Source: Dyadobacter sp.
Lineage (GTDB): Bacteria > Bacteroidota > Bacteroidia > Cytophagales > Spirosomataceae
Assembly (NCBI RefSeq): GCF_017744695.1
Contig: NZ_JAGIAS010000006.1
Span: 461,506 to 525,505 of the forward strand
Length of the DNA stretch: 64,000 nt
Direction: 5' to 3'
In this document: positions 50,227-58,910 of the stretch, one piece after another
Numbering within the stretch: position 1 is the stretch's first letter
Layout: each line of letters begins with the position of its first letter
Notes under the pieces: model-generated
Database searches by the model: none
The model's input: the letters and a program-made list of their open reading frames with translations, nothing else
What the model was told of the DNA's origin: nothing
Program-made: the position numbers and the translations under genes

Positions 50227-51258
50227 CTACCCGGCGGTTCTGCCGCGCCATTGCTCGGCTTTTTTGGCCACGAACCAGAAGGATAAAGCCAGTAATGCAA
50301 AGAAAATCCCTGCATTGGTACGATCCCAGAAATATTCGAAATAGCGCGTATAAATGTTTAGCAGGAAGAAAACCAGGCACAAGTCGCGCAACGTTTCTTG
50401 TTTGTATTGGAATGCATAGTAGAGCATTCCGGCCAGTACCAGTGTAAAACCCAGCGCCCAGAACCAGAAATCGGTTTGTTTGAGTGCTTTCCAGCCTTCG
50501 TAGTCGGCGTAGTTACCAAAAATCGACAGTGTCCAGCCAGCCACCAGGAACAGGAACAACCCGATTGTGTAATTAACCTCTTTTAGGAATGCCAGCGAAC
50601 GGATTTGTCCGATTACAAAAGAAGAGCCCCAGATTACCAACCCGAAAACCGTCATACGTAGCGGATAATTCATGCCCATGAAACGGAAATTGCCTCCGGA
50701 CCAATAGTGCGTCTGAGCGCCCCACCAGCCTGCGAGTGCAAGGATGGCCGCGACCCAAAGCAGCGTAGAGCGCAGGAAAATGGCGACGCCTCCGTAAGCT
50801 AATGCCGCAAATAGCAGCGGTAATGCATAATTGCCAGGCCCGTCGAGCATTCCGCGCGTCCAGTAAGTAATGGCAATGGCAATCGTCAGGATAATGGCAA
50901 TGTTGTAAACCTCGTTGCTTGCTTTCGCACCCCTGGGGCCATCCATTCGCCGCCGGGCGAGGTACACAAAAAGCCCCGCCACGAAAGTGAAAAGTATGCC
51001 CACGATGTTTTCCGAAAATCCCCAACGCTTGCGAAGCAGCTCGATCCATTTTTCATCCAGTACCAATGCCCCGAAAGCCAGCAATCCACAGGAAACCGCA
51101 GAAATTAATGCATATATGGCAATCGCGTCCACATTAGCATTTCTTACGCTATAACTTCCCCTCAGCCCTGTCGCGAGTTCCTTGGAAATGCGCGCCTCAT
51201 CTTCCCAGGATTGAATCGCCCGGTTGACGATTTCGGCTTCTTTTTTATCGAGTTCCAT
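50227..51258 (-). CDS. Polytopic membrane protein of unknown function (DUF2157-like)
   Basis: A 343-residue inner-membrane protein. A short soluble N-terminus (LDKKEAEIVNRAIQSWEDE) precedes about ten hydrophobic segments with little between them. The layout resembles DUF2157/DUF4401 proteins. Aromatic residues are frequent (TDFWFWALGF, YTRYFEYFWD). No catalytic motif is evident. It and the 49855-50199 gene are likely co-transcribed (27-bp gap). The region upstream is a long non-coding stretch with repeats. Confidence 0.75.
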   Translation of the reverse strand: MELDKKEAEIVNRAIQSWEDEARISKELATGLRGSYSVRNANVDAIAIYALISAVSCGLLAFGALVLDEKWIELLRKRWGFSENIVGILFTFVAGLFVYLARRRMDGPRGAKASNEVYNIAIILTIAIAITYWTRGMLDGPGNYALPLLFAALAYGGVAIFLRSTLLWVAAILALAGWWGAQTHYWSGGNFRFMGMNYPLRMTVFGLVIWGSSFVIGQIRSLAFLKEVNYTIGLFLFLVAGWTLSIFGNYADYEGWKALKQTDFWFWALGFTLVLAGMLYYAFQYKQETLRDLCLVFFLLNIYTRYFEYFWDRTNAGIFFALLALSFWFVAKKAEQWRGRTAG

Positions 51259-51389
51259 TCAGATTTTTGTGTTGATGAATTAAAAATTGCGCCTGTTATA
51301 ATCCGCATTCCACGAATATTGGCTGTCCGTTGCAGATTTTGGGATCGGTAGCGATGCGTTCTGTTAAGTACGTTGTCATAATTCATTCA

Positions 51390-51580
51390 TTAGGAGGCTC
51401 CTACGGAGCCGGGGATGTGTGTTTGCTATCGTTTGCTATAAACAAGGTGATTCTCCGGATCAGTTATATTAGCATCGGCTGCGGAGTTTTCAATAACACA
51501 TCTCTATTGCCTGGCCGCAGAGCGGCACCCTGTTTTAGTAAAACCAAACGATCATATATCAATTGGGCTCCGGAGAAGCC
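51390..51580. repeat. Candidate dispersed intergenic element with GGCTCC hairpins
   Basis: Three small palindromes occur together: GGCTCC-TAC-GGAGCC (51396-51410), GCCGC-AGA-GCGGC (51514-51526) and CTCCGGAG (51568-51575), with TTTGCTATAAACAAGG nearby. Sequences of this style (GGCTCC/GGAGC palindromes next to TTGCTATAAA) are, from memory, common between genes in Dyadobacter-like genomes, so this may be a MITE-like repeat. Only one copy is in the window. Confidence 0.4.
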
Positions 51581-51723
51581 TCCTGAACGCTGCCGAACTG
51601 CTAATTTGCTTTTTATCAAATATGTCCTTGCTCCTACATTTTATGCCGAAACATCGTGGCTCAAATATACTCATTTCGGAATACCATAAACATTCCATTA
51701 ATAATCCCGGTTACATAAAAATA

Positions 51724-51751
51724 AACCCCGGAATGATCAAATCCCGGGGTT
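51724..51751 (-). terminator. Terminator after the cytochrome/HEAT lipoprotein gene
   Basis: AACCCCGG (51724-51731) pairs with CCGGGGTT (51744-51751), 8 bp perfect, and the minus strand continues into TATTTTTATG. It lies 25 bases after the stop at 51776. Confidence 0.75.
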
Positions 51752-51775
51752 AGATGCTGTATGGTAATTTTGAGT

Positions 51776-54700
51776 TTACTTCTTCAAATTCGAAAGGAAC
51801 TCTACCACATCGCGGATCTCTCTCTTCGACATGATGTTGCCCATCGGCGGCATGCTGGACGGTACGTTTTCGCGTTTCGCAATGCGTGAAGTGGCAATTT
51901 TCAGCGGTTCCGCTTCCGAGGTTTTCAGGATCAGTTCGTGCTCGTTTTCCTGTGCCAGGATACCCGCGGCCGAAGTTCCGTCTTTCAACGTCAGCATTAC
52001 CATTCCAAAGCCAGGCGACAGACGCGCGCTAGGCTCGATGAGCGCCTGGAGGATTTGCTCGCGCGTGAGAACACTACCGATGTTCGAAAGGTTAGGACCT
52101 ACTTCTCCGCCCTGGCCACCGATCGAGTGGCAGCGCACGCATTCAGCAGCGGAGCTGGTCATGAAGTAGCGACGGCCCGCCTGCGCATTTCCGCCAAACA
52201 ATGCGTCCTGATAATCGGCTGCGGTGTTGCCTTGCTTACGCAGCGGCGCTATTTTGGCAATCAACGTGCTGGATTTGGTAGAGTCGACCGCTTCACCGAG
52301 GTCGAGTAGCAGGTTTTGCGGTAACTTGTTATCCGCCATTTTACCGATCAGACCAGTCAGAATGGTTTCCGTTTTGGCAACAGGCAGGCTACCCAATACT
52401 TTCAGGATTTGCTGCTGCTCACGGACGCTTCCTTTTTTGAAAATGGTATTGGAAATATCTGCCAATGCCTCTTTAGACATATTAACGCTTCCTACCATGC
52501 CTAATGCGGCAGTACGAACGTCGGCGTCGGAGTCGCTCATGCCTTTTTTCATGACCGTTTCCATATCCGAGTATTTCAGGTCGTTCAGTGCGACAAGCAT
52601 TGCGGCCCGGACTTTCGGATCGTTGCTGTCGTTCAGGATTTTCGCCAGCGCCGCGTTGTTATCGCTCACATTAAGGTTCGTCAGCATTTGCGCCGTCGCG
52701 ATCAGGATCGCCGGTTCGTTTTCCTGTAAAAGATCGGCCACTACCGGTTTGATTTTTGCTTTCACACCCGCCGGATCACGTTCCATCGGGCCGCGGTAGC
52801 GTCCGTCGACGCGGTCGGTTACCGATGGACTTGCCCAGGTTCCGAGCGTCGCCAATGCTTCGGCGCGCATCGCTTTGTCCACATCTTTACGCTTTGCAAA
52901 TGCGATCAGGTCGTTCAGTTGTGCATCGCCGCCCACGCGTAATGCCGCATTGATCGCCCGGCGCAGCAATGGTTCGGAAGTAAACCCTTTTTCATTCAGC
53001 ACGGCTGCCAGTGCGGGCAATGCGGCAGGAATGGAAAGGTCGTCGTTGATGCCGCGCGCAGCTTCTGTTACGATATATTCGTCCTTGTCTTTCAGGAACG
53101 CGCTGATTTGCTCGTTTTTCATGCGGCGGAGCACGAGTACGCCCGCAATGCGCAGCGATTTTTCCGGGCTGTTGGCCAATGCGGCGATCGGTGCGACCTC
53201 GCCGATGCGTGAGAGCGCCAGCACGCCCGCGTGACGGATGTACACGTCCTGATCGTTATTGGCTTTCACCATATCGATCAAAGGCTGCACGGCATTCTTA
53301 TCCTTTACCCGGCCAAGTGCCTGCGCTGCGAAGAATTGTACGCGCGGATTTTTGCTCGCCAACATCGGGATCAGCATCGGGCCGGCCTCCGCGATTTTAG
53401 CATCGCCCAGCACTTTTGCGGCTTGCACCGTAATTTCTTCGTCGGAATCTTTCAACAAAGTCATCAGCACATTGGCATACGCCTTATCCTGACGAGCGAG
53501 TTGCCCCATTCCCCAGATGCCATGAATGCGGCCGAACTGGTTACCTTTTTGCTCAATGGCCTTGCTCAATACCGCAGCACCTTTCGCACCTCTTGAAGCG
53601 AGCTCAAACTGTGCTTTCTGGCGGATACGCATGTCTTCGTACGAAAGCAACGGTAATAATGCATCGTCGGATTGTTTGGTATAATCCAGCTGCATCAGGC
53701 GTTTGGTTTCAGTGCGGATCGCCTTCAAGTCATTTTTCTCGTCGGTCACGTCGAGTTTCCAGACACGGCCGTAGTTTTTAGTATCCCAACCATTGATCCA
53801 GTCGGCTACGTACAATGCACCATCCGGGCCGAAACGGATACCGGTCGGCAGGATACCCGTCAGAATGTTTTTCTCGCCATCCAGCACGAAAGAAGCCCCT
53901 TTGGGTTTCAAGCCAAACGACCAGATTGGCGAACGCGCGGGGTTACCTACGAACTCGACAAGGAAGAACTTGTTTTTCCACTCCTTACCCAACGCGGTTC
54001 CCGGGTTGTATTGCATACCGGTAGGGCCGTTGTGGTAGTTTTGAATAGGAGGAATGATATATGCGGCCTGCCCGTCCCAGCGTGGTTTGAACAACTTTTC
54101 GTCCATCCACACCTTGTAGCTGTTGTTTTTCGGGTCGGTGTACTTACCATATTGCCAGTTGGAGCGCCAGCCGGCGTCGGAGCCCTCTACCACGTGAACC
54201 AGGCGCTCGCTTTCGCCAGGGTGGTCGCCGTCGTTGTCGGAACTGATGAGGTTACCATATTCATCGAAAACAAACTCGTGCGTATTACGCAACCCGTGCG
54301 CGAAGATTTCGAAATCGCTGCCGTCGGGGTTCGAGCGGGCGATGATACCCGAGTTGGGATGCTCGTGCTTCACGCCTTCGGCAGTGGTAATGTTCGCGCC
54401 AATGTCTCCGATATTCCAGTAAATCTTGCCATCGGGACCTTCTATCGGGTTGGACATTCCATGTCCGCTGAAACCGATATGTACGCCGTAACCATGGCTG
54501 ATCGATGTTTTTTCATCCAGTACACCATCTCCGTTGGTATCTCTCAAACGCCACACGTCCGGCGCGATCGTTACGAAAATGTCTTTCGCCCGCACGAGCA
54601 AGCCGCCGGCAACGTCGGAAACTTCGTCGAAGAAATCGTCGAGGATGCGCATCGATACGTCGGCGATGCCGTCGTTGTCGGTGTCCTCAATGCGCCAAAC

Positions 54701-55207
54701 TTCATCTTTTTCAACTGCCAAATCCTTCCAGTCGTGCGAACCGTCACCGTTGAGATCTTTCAGCCAGCTGTTTTCCTTGCTTTTTTCAGGAGCAAATGTC
54801 TTGTGGAGGAATTTGCGGCGGTCTTCCACAGTCTGCAAAGCAATGGATTCGGTGATCCAGTTACGGTGCCCGCGGATATCGAATTCGGAGTTTTTCTGGC
54901 GGTTAGTCCGGTTGAGGTATACCCTTCCGGCATCGTCCATGGCGATGGCTACCGGATCCGGAGCCAGTGAATCGGATGCCCAAAGGTCGAGCTTTAAGCC
55001 ATCAGCCAGTTTTACGGCTGTTTTTTCACGGATTTCTTTGGCATGTGCCTTACCGGTAGCGGGATCTTCTTTCACCACTACTTTGGTACTGTTGGTCTTC
55101 ACGACCGGCCCCGACGACATCGGAGCCATTTTCATACACGACACTACCGCCACCGTGGTAGCTGCCATCAGGGTTAGAGGTGTTTTGAGATGTTTTTTGG
55201 AGATCAT
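51776..55207 (-). CDS. Large lipoprotein: dehydrogenase-like propeller, HEAT repeats and cytochrome c
   Basis: A 1143-residue exported protein. A lipobox (VVS-C24) predicts a lipid anchor. Residues ~60-490 form a PQQ/sorbosone-dehydrogenase-like propeller of the PVC-type kind (LKLDLWASDSLAPDPVAIAMD, HGLRNTHEFVFDEYGNLIS, RFGPDGALYVADWINGWD). Residues ~500-990 hold many HEAT-type helical repeats. The last ~130 residues are a cytochrome c with heme-binding CVRCH near 1023 and a Met ligand probably in SMPPMGNIM. Substrate oxidation with electron transfer to the C-terminal heme is likely; the substrate is unknown. Such fusions are frequent in Bacteroidota and planctomycetes. It is a single-gene unit. 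Confidence 0.9.
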   Translation of the reverse strand: MISKKHLKTPLTLMAATTVAVVSCMKMAPMSSGPVVKTNSTKVVVKEDPATGKAHAKEIREKTAVKLADGLKLDLWASDSLAPDPVAIAMDDAGRVYLNRTNRQKNSEFDIRGHRNWITESIALQTVEDRRKFLHKTFAPEKSKENSWLKDLNGDGSHDWKDLAVEKDEVWRIEDTDNDGIADVSMRILDDFFDEVSDVAGGLLVRAKDIFVTIAPDVWRLRDTNGDGVLDEKTSISHGYGVHIGFSGHGMSNPIEGPDGKIYWNIGDIGANITTAEGVKHEHPNSGIIARSNPDGSDFEIFAHGLRNTHEFVFDEYGNLISSDNDGDHPGESERLVHVVEGSDAGWRSNWQYGKYTDPKNNSYKVWMDEKLFKPRWDGQAAYIIPPIQNYHNGPTGMQYNPGTALGKEWKNKFFLVEFVGNPARSPIWSFGLKPKGASFVLDGEKNILTGILPTGIRFGPDGALYVADWINGWDTKNYGRVWKLDVTDEKNDLKAIRTETKRLMQLDYTKQSDDALLPLLSYEDMRIRQKAQFELASRGAKGAAVLSKAIEQKGNQFGRIHGIWGMGQLARQDKAYANVLMTLLKDSDEEITVQAAKVLGDAKIAEAGPMLIPMLASKNPRVQFFAAQALGRVKDKNAVQPLIDMVKANNDQDVYIRHAGVLALSRIGEVAPIAALANSPEKSLRIAGVLVLRRMKNEQISAFLKDKDEYIVTEAARGINDDLSIPAALPALAAVLNEKGFTSEPLLRRAINAALRVGGDAQLNDLIAFAKRKDVDKAMRAEALATLGTWASPSVTDRVDGRYRGPMERDPAGVKAKIKPVVADLLQENEPAILIATAQMLTNLNVSDNNAALAKILNDSNDPKVRAAMLVALNDLKYSDMETVMKKGMSDSDADVRTAALGMVGSVNMSKEALADISNTIFKKGSVREQQQILKVLGSLPVAKTETILTGLIGKMADNKLPQNLLLDLGEAVDSTKSSTLIAKIAPLRKQGNTAADYQDALFGGNAQAGRRYFMTSSAAECVRCHSIGGQGGEVGPNLSNIGSVLTREQILQALIEPSARLSPGFGMVMLTLKDGTSAAGILAQENEHELILKTSEAEPLKIATSRIAKRENVPSSMPPMGNIMSKREIRDVVEFLSNLKK

Positions 55208-55440
55208 TGAGGACGTTGCTTAATGCAGATTAGTCTGGCTCAATTATGAACCGGATACAAAGGAATTAAAAATGGGGCTAATAATTGCTTTTACTGTCTG
55301 GAAAGAATGCAGATAAACCTTGGAATGGTAATTTATTTGGCAATATGAGTCGTCAGCAGTTCGCGCACCGAAATATCGAAATCTTCCATCACCGGATATG
55401 CCGAACAAACATCCAATTCTGTGCAGATTTTGATATTTTT

Positions 55441-56646
55441 TCAAAACAACTCCAGCTGCCCATCCCAGCCCTTCGGTTTCTTGGCCTTACCTTGTACAGT
55501 CCGGCCTTCGTATTTCCAGGAATTGTCCCGTTCATGCTGAACGATGTCATTGAAACGGTTATTGGGCTCGAAATCTTTTTCCAGCTGCGCAGACACTTTG
55601 GAGAGGTTTTTCAAGGCATCGGATTTATCCTTATCTCCCATTTTGGCAAGCTGAATGGCGCGGTCGAGAGTGAGAATGGACTCGTCGTATACTGTGATAG
55701 GCACCGGGAACGGGTGGCCGTCCTTGCCTCCGTGGGCGAACGAGAAACGTGCCGGATCGCTAAACCGCGACGGGGTGCCATGGATGATCTCGCTCACGAG
55801 CGTGAGCGACTGGATCGTGCGCGGGCCGACGCCTTCAAGCATGAGCAGCGACTCCATATTATCCACCGGATTGTCGTGTGCCAATGCGAGTACCGCGCCC
55901 AGCCGTTTGAGATTCACATCTTCGGCACGGACGTCGTGGTGGTCGGGCATGACGAGCCTTGAAACCTCCCGCATAATTTTGTCAGGATTTTCTTTCGTCA
56001 GTTCGAGAATGCCGGTGCGGGTTGGAGCGGCTGCTTTGGCAGTCAGGTTAAGGATATTACCCTGATTTTGCCCGTAAATGAATGTATGGGGCTCTTCGAT
56101 GAACGATTGGATACTCGGGGAATGCCAGTGGTAGCGGCGGGCGAGTCGGTCGTCGGTGTTCATGCCTTGTTGGATTACCGTCCAGTTGCCTTCTTTCGAA
56201 AGGACAAACGAATGCAAATACAATTGAAACCCGTCCTGAATGGCCGTGTTATCGACTTTGGCGGAGAGCTTGCTATGATGCACCAGGAGGTTGCCATCCA
56301 GGCCTGTCCTATCCGCAATCGCCAGCAGTTCGGCAGGCGTTTGCCTCGAATATTTACCCCTGCCGCCACAAATGTAAATGCCTAAATCCGTGGATCTTCG
56401 ATTTACAGATTGCTTCAAAGCGCCCATTACCGACGTGGTAATGCCCGACGAGTGCCAGTCCATTCCCAACACGCAGCCCAGCGACTGAAACCAGAACGGA
56501 TCGCTCATTTTTTGCAGCAATGCATCGCGCCCGTACTCCATCACGATCGCCTCCACAATGGCGCCACCGAGCGCGCTCATACGTTGTGCGAGCCAAACGG
56601 GCACTTTCCCGTAATGCAGGGGTAAATCGGCGTGACCACTTTTCAT
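55441..56646 (-). CDS. DUF763 protein (possible DNA-processing enzyme)
   Basis: A 401-residue cytoplasmic protein of the conserved family DUF763, widespread in archaea and scattered bacteria, with no known activity. The N-terminus starts GHADLPLHYGKVPVWLAQRM, as in other members. The middle has ICGGRGKYSRQTPAEL, HHSKLSAKVDN and YHWHSPSIQSFIEEPH. A helix-hairpin-helix-like segment LEGVGPRTIQSL near 267 suggests contact with DNA. The C-terminus is lysine-rich. Single-gene unit diverging from the CNNM gene. Confidence 0.85.
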   Translation of the reverse strand: MKSGHADLPLHYGKVPVWLAQRMSALGGAIVEAIVMEYGRDALLQKMSDPFWFQSLGCVLGMDWHSSGITTSVMGALKQSVNRRSTDLGIYICGGRGKYSRQTPAELLAIADRTGLDGNLLVHHSKLSAKVDNTAIQDGFQLYLHSFVLSKEGNWTVIQQGMNTDDRLARRYHWHSPSIQSFIEEPHTFIYGQNQGNILNLTAKAAAPTRTGILELTKENPDKIMREVSRLVMPDHHDVRAEDVNLKRLGAVLALAHDNPVDNMESLLMLEGVGPRTIQSLTLVSEIIHGTPSRFSDPARFSFAHGGKDGHPFPVPITVYDESILTLDRAIQLAKMGDKDKSDALKNLSKVSAQLEKDFEPNNRFNDIVQHERDNSWKYEGRTVQGKAKKPKGWDGQLELF

Positions 56647-56790
56647 AGAACATTCAATTTACAAAAAATCGGGTAGGAGCAGGTCGCCGCACATGTATTA
56701 ATGCGGCTATGGGTTTCTCAATGGTACAATTTTTTGTTAAAATGCAGCTTTAAAACGCATTTTCACTTCAAAACGGATTCTCCGGCCTCC

Positions 56791-58083
56791 ATGGTTTTAC
56801 AGGTTATCATTACCCTTGTACTCGTTCTGCTCAATGGTTTTTTTGTCGCTGCCGAGTTTGCAATAGTCAAAATCCGTGCCTCACAGCTCGAACAGAAGGC
56901 CCAGGAAGGTAACCGGATGGCCATTCTTTCCAAACAAATTGTCTCTAATCTCGACGGCTACCTGGCCGCTACCCAGTTCGGGATCACGCTTGCGAGCCTT
57001 GGATTGGGTTGGATAGGAGAGCCGGTCGTTTCGAAAATGATTATTGGTGCAATGGACCTCGTGGGCCTTTCCATCGACCCGGAAGTGGCGCACCATATTG
57101 CATTACCTACGGCATTTGCTATCATCACTGTGCTGCATATTGTATTTGGTGAGCTCGCCCCGAAGTCGATCGCGATCCAGCGGCCGGAGTCGACTACCTT
57201 GGCTTTGTCCTATCCGTTGCATGGCTTTTTCCTGATATTCAGGCCGGTGGTATGGCTGTTGAACGGCATTGCTAATGTGATTCTGAAAGGTGTCGGCATT
57301 ACGCCGTCACACGGTAGTGAAGTGCACAGCAGCGACGAATTGCGCTATCTCGTTCAGCAACAAAAGGAAAGCGGCATGATTGAGGCGGCAGATTATGACC
57401 TGATTAAGAATGCATTCGATTTTTCGGAAAGGGTAGCACGGCAAATTATGATTCCACGCCCGCAAGTCGTGGGGATTGACGTGAACGACTTCACGGATGT
57501 TAAACTCGAAAAAGTAATAGAAGAAGGTTATTCCAGAATGCCGGTCTATGAAGATACCCTGGACCAGGTAATCGGTGTTTTGCATTTGAAAGACTTGTTG
57601 CTCAAAATGCGGCAAGGTAAGGAAATCGTCCTCCGCGAGCTGATCAGGCCCATCGCGACGGTCCACGGCTCGAAACCGATTGGCGCTTTATTGCGTGAAT
57701 TTCAGGTGAGCCGTCAGCAAATGGCTGTGATCGTCGACGAATATGGCGGCGTGGATGGCATTGTAACAATGGAGGATATCCTGGAAGAGTTGGTAGGAGA
57801 AATTCAGGACGAATACGACAATGAAGCACCGGTCGTCAAAAACGAAGCGGATAATACCTATACCGTGCAGGGTGCAGCCTCTATCGTGGATTTGAATGAG
57901 AGGTTGCCGCATGACATTACCAAACGCCCCGACTACGAAACGCTGGCCGGTTATCTGATCTGGAAGTTCGGGCGCATTCCCGCGGTGGGTGAGAAACTCA
58001 ATACGAAACACTACGAGTTTACTGTGCTCAAAAAGCAGCGCAGCACGATTTCGCAGGTGAAGATCGCGGTGCTTGATAGTTAG
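56791..58083 (+). CDS. CNNM/CorC-type membrane protein with CBS domains (hemolysin family)
   Basis: A 430-residue inner-membrane protein linked to magnesium/cobalt transport in relatives. The first ~200 residues are the CNNM domain with about four hydrophobic segments (VLVLLNGFFVAAEFAIVKIRA; ATQFGITLASLGLGWIGEP). Two CBS domains follow (MIPRPQVVGIDVND; IATVHGSKPIGALLREFQ to DEYGGVDGIVTMEDILEELVG), and the last ~85 residues are the CorC_HlyC domain (TYTVQGAASIVDLNERL). I chose ATG 56791 because the first helix starts there; the frame is open 30 codons further upstream. It converges with the SDR gene. Confidence 0.92.
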   Translation: MVLQVIITLVLVLLNGFFVAAEFAIVKIRASQLEQKAQEGNRMAILSKQIVSNLDGYLAATQFGITLASLGLGWIGEPVVSKMIIGAMDLVGLSIDPEVAHHIALPTAFAIITVLHIVFGELAPKSIAIQRPESTTLALSYPLHGFFLIFRPVVWLLNGIANVILKGVGITPSHGSEVHSSDELRYLVQQQKESGMIEAADYDLIKNAFDFSERVARQIMIPRPQVVGIDVNDFTDVKLEKVIEEGYSRMPVYEDTLDQVIGVLHLKDLLLKMRQGKEIVLRELIRPIATVHGSKPIGALLREFQVSRQQMAVIVDEYGGVDGIVTMEDILEELVGEIQDEYDNEAPVVKNEADNTYTVQGAASIVDLNERLPHDITKRPDYETLAGYLIWKFGRIPAVGEKLNTKHYEFTVLKKQRSTISQVKIAVLDS

Positions 58084-58108
58084 TGATTTGACCGCCGATG
58101 AGTCATAG

Positions 58109-58195
58109 GTCAAGCATAGTCAGGTGTGGTCAGACGTTGGAGTTAAGTTTTGTCAGGAAAGGTTTGACGGCCGACCACCGTTAGCCGACCGCTGA
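58109..58195. repeat. Short tandem repeats between CNNM and SDR genes
   Basis: Bases 58109-58138 contain three ~10-bp units (GTCAAGCATA, GTCAGGTGTG, GTCAGACGTT). The first 25 bases match 62538-62562 with two differences. Downstream, ~58168-58195 has CCGACCA/CCGTTAG/CCGACCG-like words, a second short-period pattern. The stretch lies between two convergent genes and has no coding content. Confidence 0.6.
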
Positions 58196-58200
58196 CTCTG

Positions 58201-58890
58201 TCAAGCCTCGTTATAGAGCTTCAAAACTGTCTGACGCAATTTTTTCCCCGTATCACTTAAAACAAACGCAATACCCTCGGCCATGTCTGAGGCCGGGATC
58301 CATTTGCTGAAATCTGAATTGGGCATCGCAGCGCGGTTATCGGGCGTGTCGATAATGCTTGGAACGATGACCGTTGCAGTAATATTCTTCGATTTCCCTT
58401 CCGCGTTGATCAGATCGGCCATCTGGAAAATCAATGTCTTGGCAAGTGTATAGGCAAAACTTCCCGTACCCGCCTCAGGTACGAGCGCGGGGCGCGCGCC
58501 TATGAAAATGAATTGTCCGCCTCCATTTGCCTCGAAATGCTTCATCAAAGGCTTTACGATGTGAAATGCCGTTTTAAAATTCATCGCCATCATTTGCTCA
58601 ATGTCGGCGTCGGTCGTGTCGGTCAGTTTGGCCATAGCAAAACCGCCTGCGAGCAATATGCCGGCATCAATTTTTCCTGCATTGGTAATGGCCTCGGCTA
58701 CGAATAATTCGGCTTGCTCTGCATTGGCCAGATCTGCGAGATAGTTCGAAACGTTTGCATTGTCGGCGTATGCATTGGTTTTTCCTTCGCGGACATTAAT
58801 ATGCAAGCCATAACCAAGCTCCGTCAATTTTTTCACAACATCTTTACCGAGGTTTCCCGTGGCTCCGGTGACAATTACTTGTTTGGGCAT
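58201..58890 (-). CDS. Short-chain dehydrogenase/reductase
   Basis: A 229-residue SDR using NAD(P). The nucleotide-binding TGATGNLGKDV is near residue 8 and the YxxxK catalytic pair is in FAYTLAKTLIF near 147. The usual catalytic serine block (NISS) is replaced by FIFIGARPAL, a variant seen in related SDRs. Substrate unknown. The gene starts 20 bp after the galU stop on the same strand, so co-transcription is likely. Confidence 0.88.
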   Translation of the reverse strand: MPKQVIVTGATGNLGKDVVKKLTELGYGLHINVREGKTNAYADNANVSNYLADLANAEQAELFVAEAITNAGKIDAGILLAGGFAMAKLTDTTDADIEQMMAMNFKTAFHIVKPLMKHFEANGGGQFIFIGARPALVPEAGTGSFAYTLAKTLIFQMADLINAEGKSKNITATVIVPSIIDTPDNRAAMPNSDFSKWIPASDMAEGIAFVLSDTGKKLRQTVLKLYNEA

Positions 58891-58910
58891 GGTTATGGCT
58901 TTTTAAATGC

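Larger units (their letters stand above)
51259..51775. other. 517-bp non-coding stretch with a repeat element
   Basis: No convincing gene; a 119-codon plus-strand frame has no recognisable content and runs through hairpins. The middle holds several GGCTCC-type palindromes (see 51390-51580), the right end a terminator for the cytochrome gene (51724-51751). The part nearest 51259 presumably carries the promoter of the membrane-protein gene, but I see no clear box. Confidence 0.6.

Noticed and set aside
51330..51689. 119-codon plus-strand ORF in the 517-bp gap
   Set aside because: It reads through several palindromes, has no recognisable content and lies in a likely repeat element.
53672..54970. 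432-codon plus-strand ORF opposite the cytochrome/HEAT lipoprotein
   Set aside because: Antisense shadow of the dehydrogenase-like domain; no signal, motif or neighbour supports it.
55244..55444. 66-codon minus-strand ORF upstream of the DUF763 stop
   Set aside because: Short, overlaps the end of the DUF763 gene by 4 bp, no family resemblance and composition of spacer DNA.
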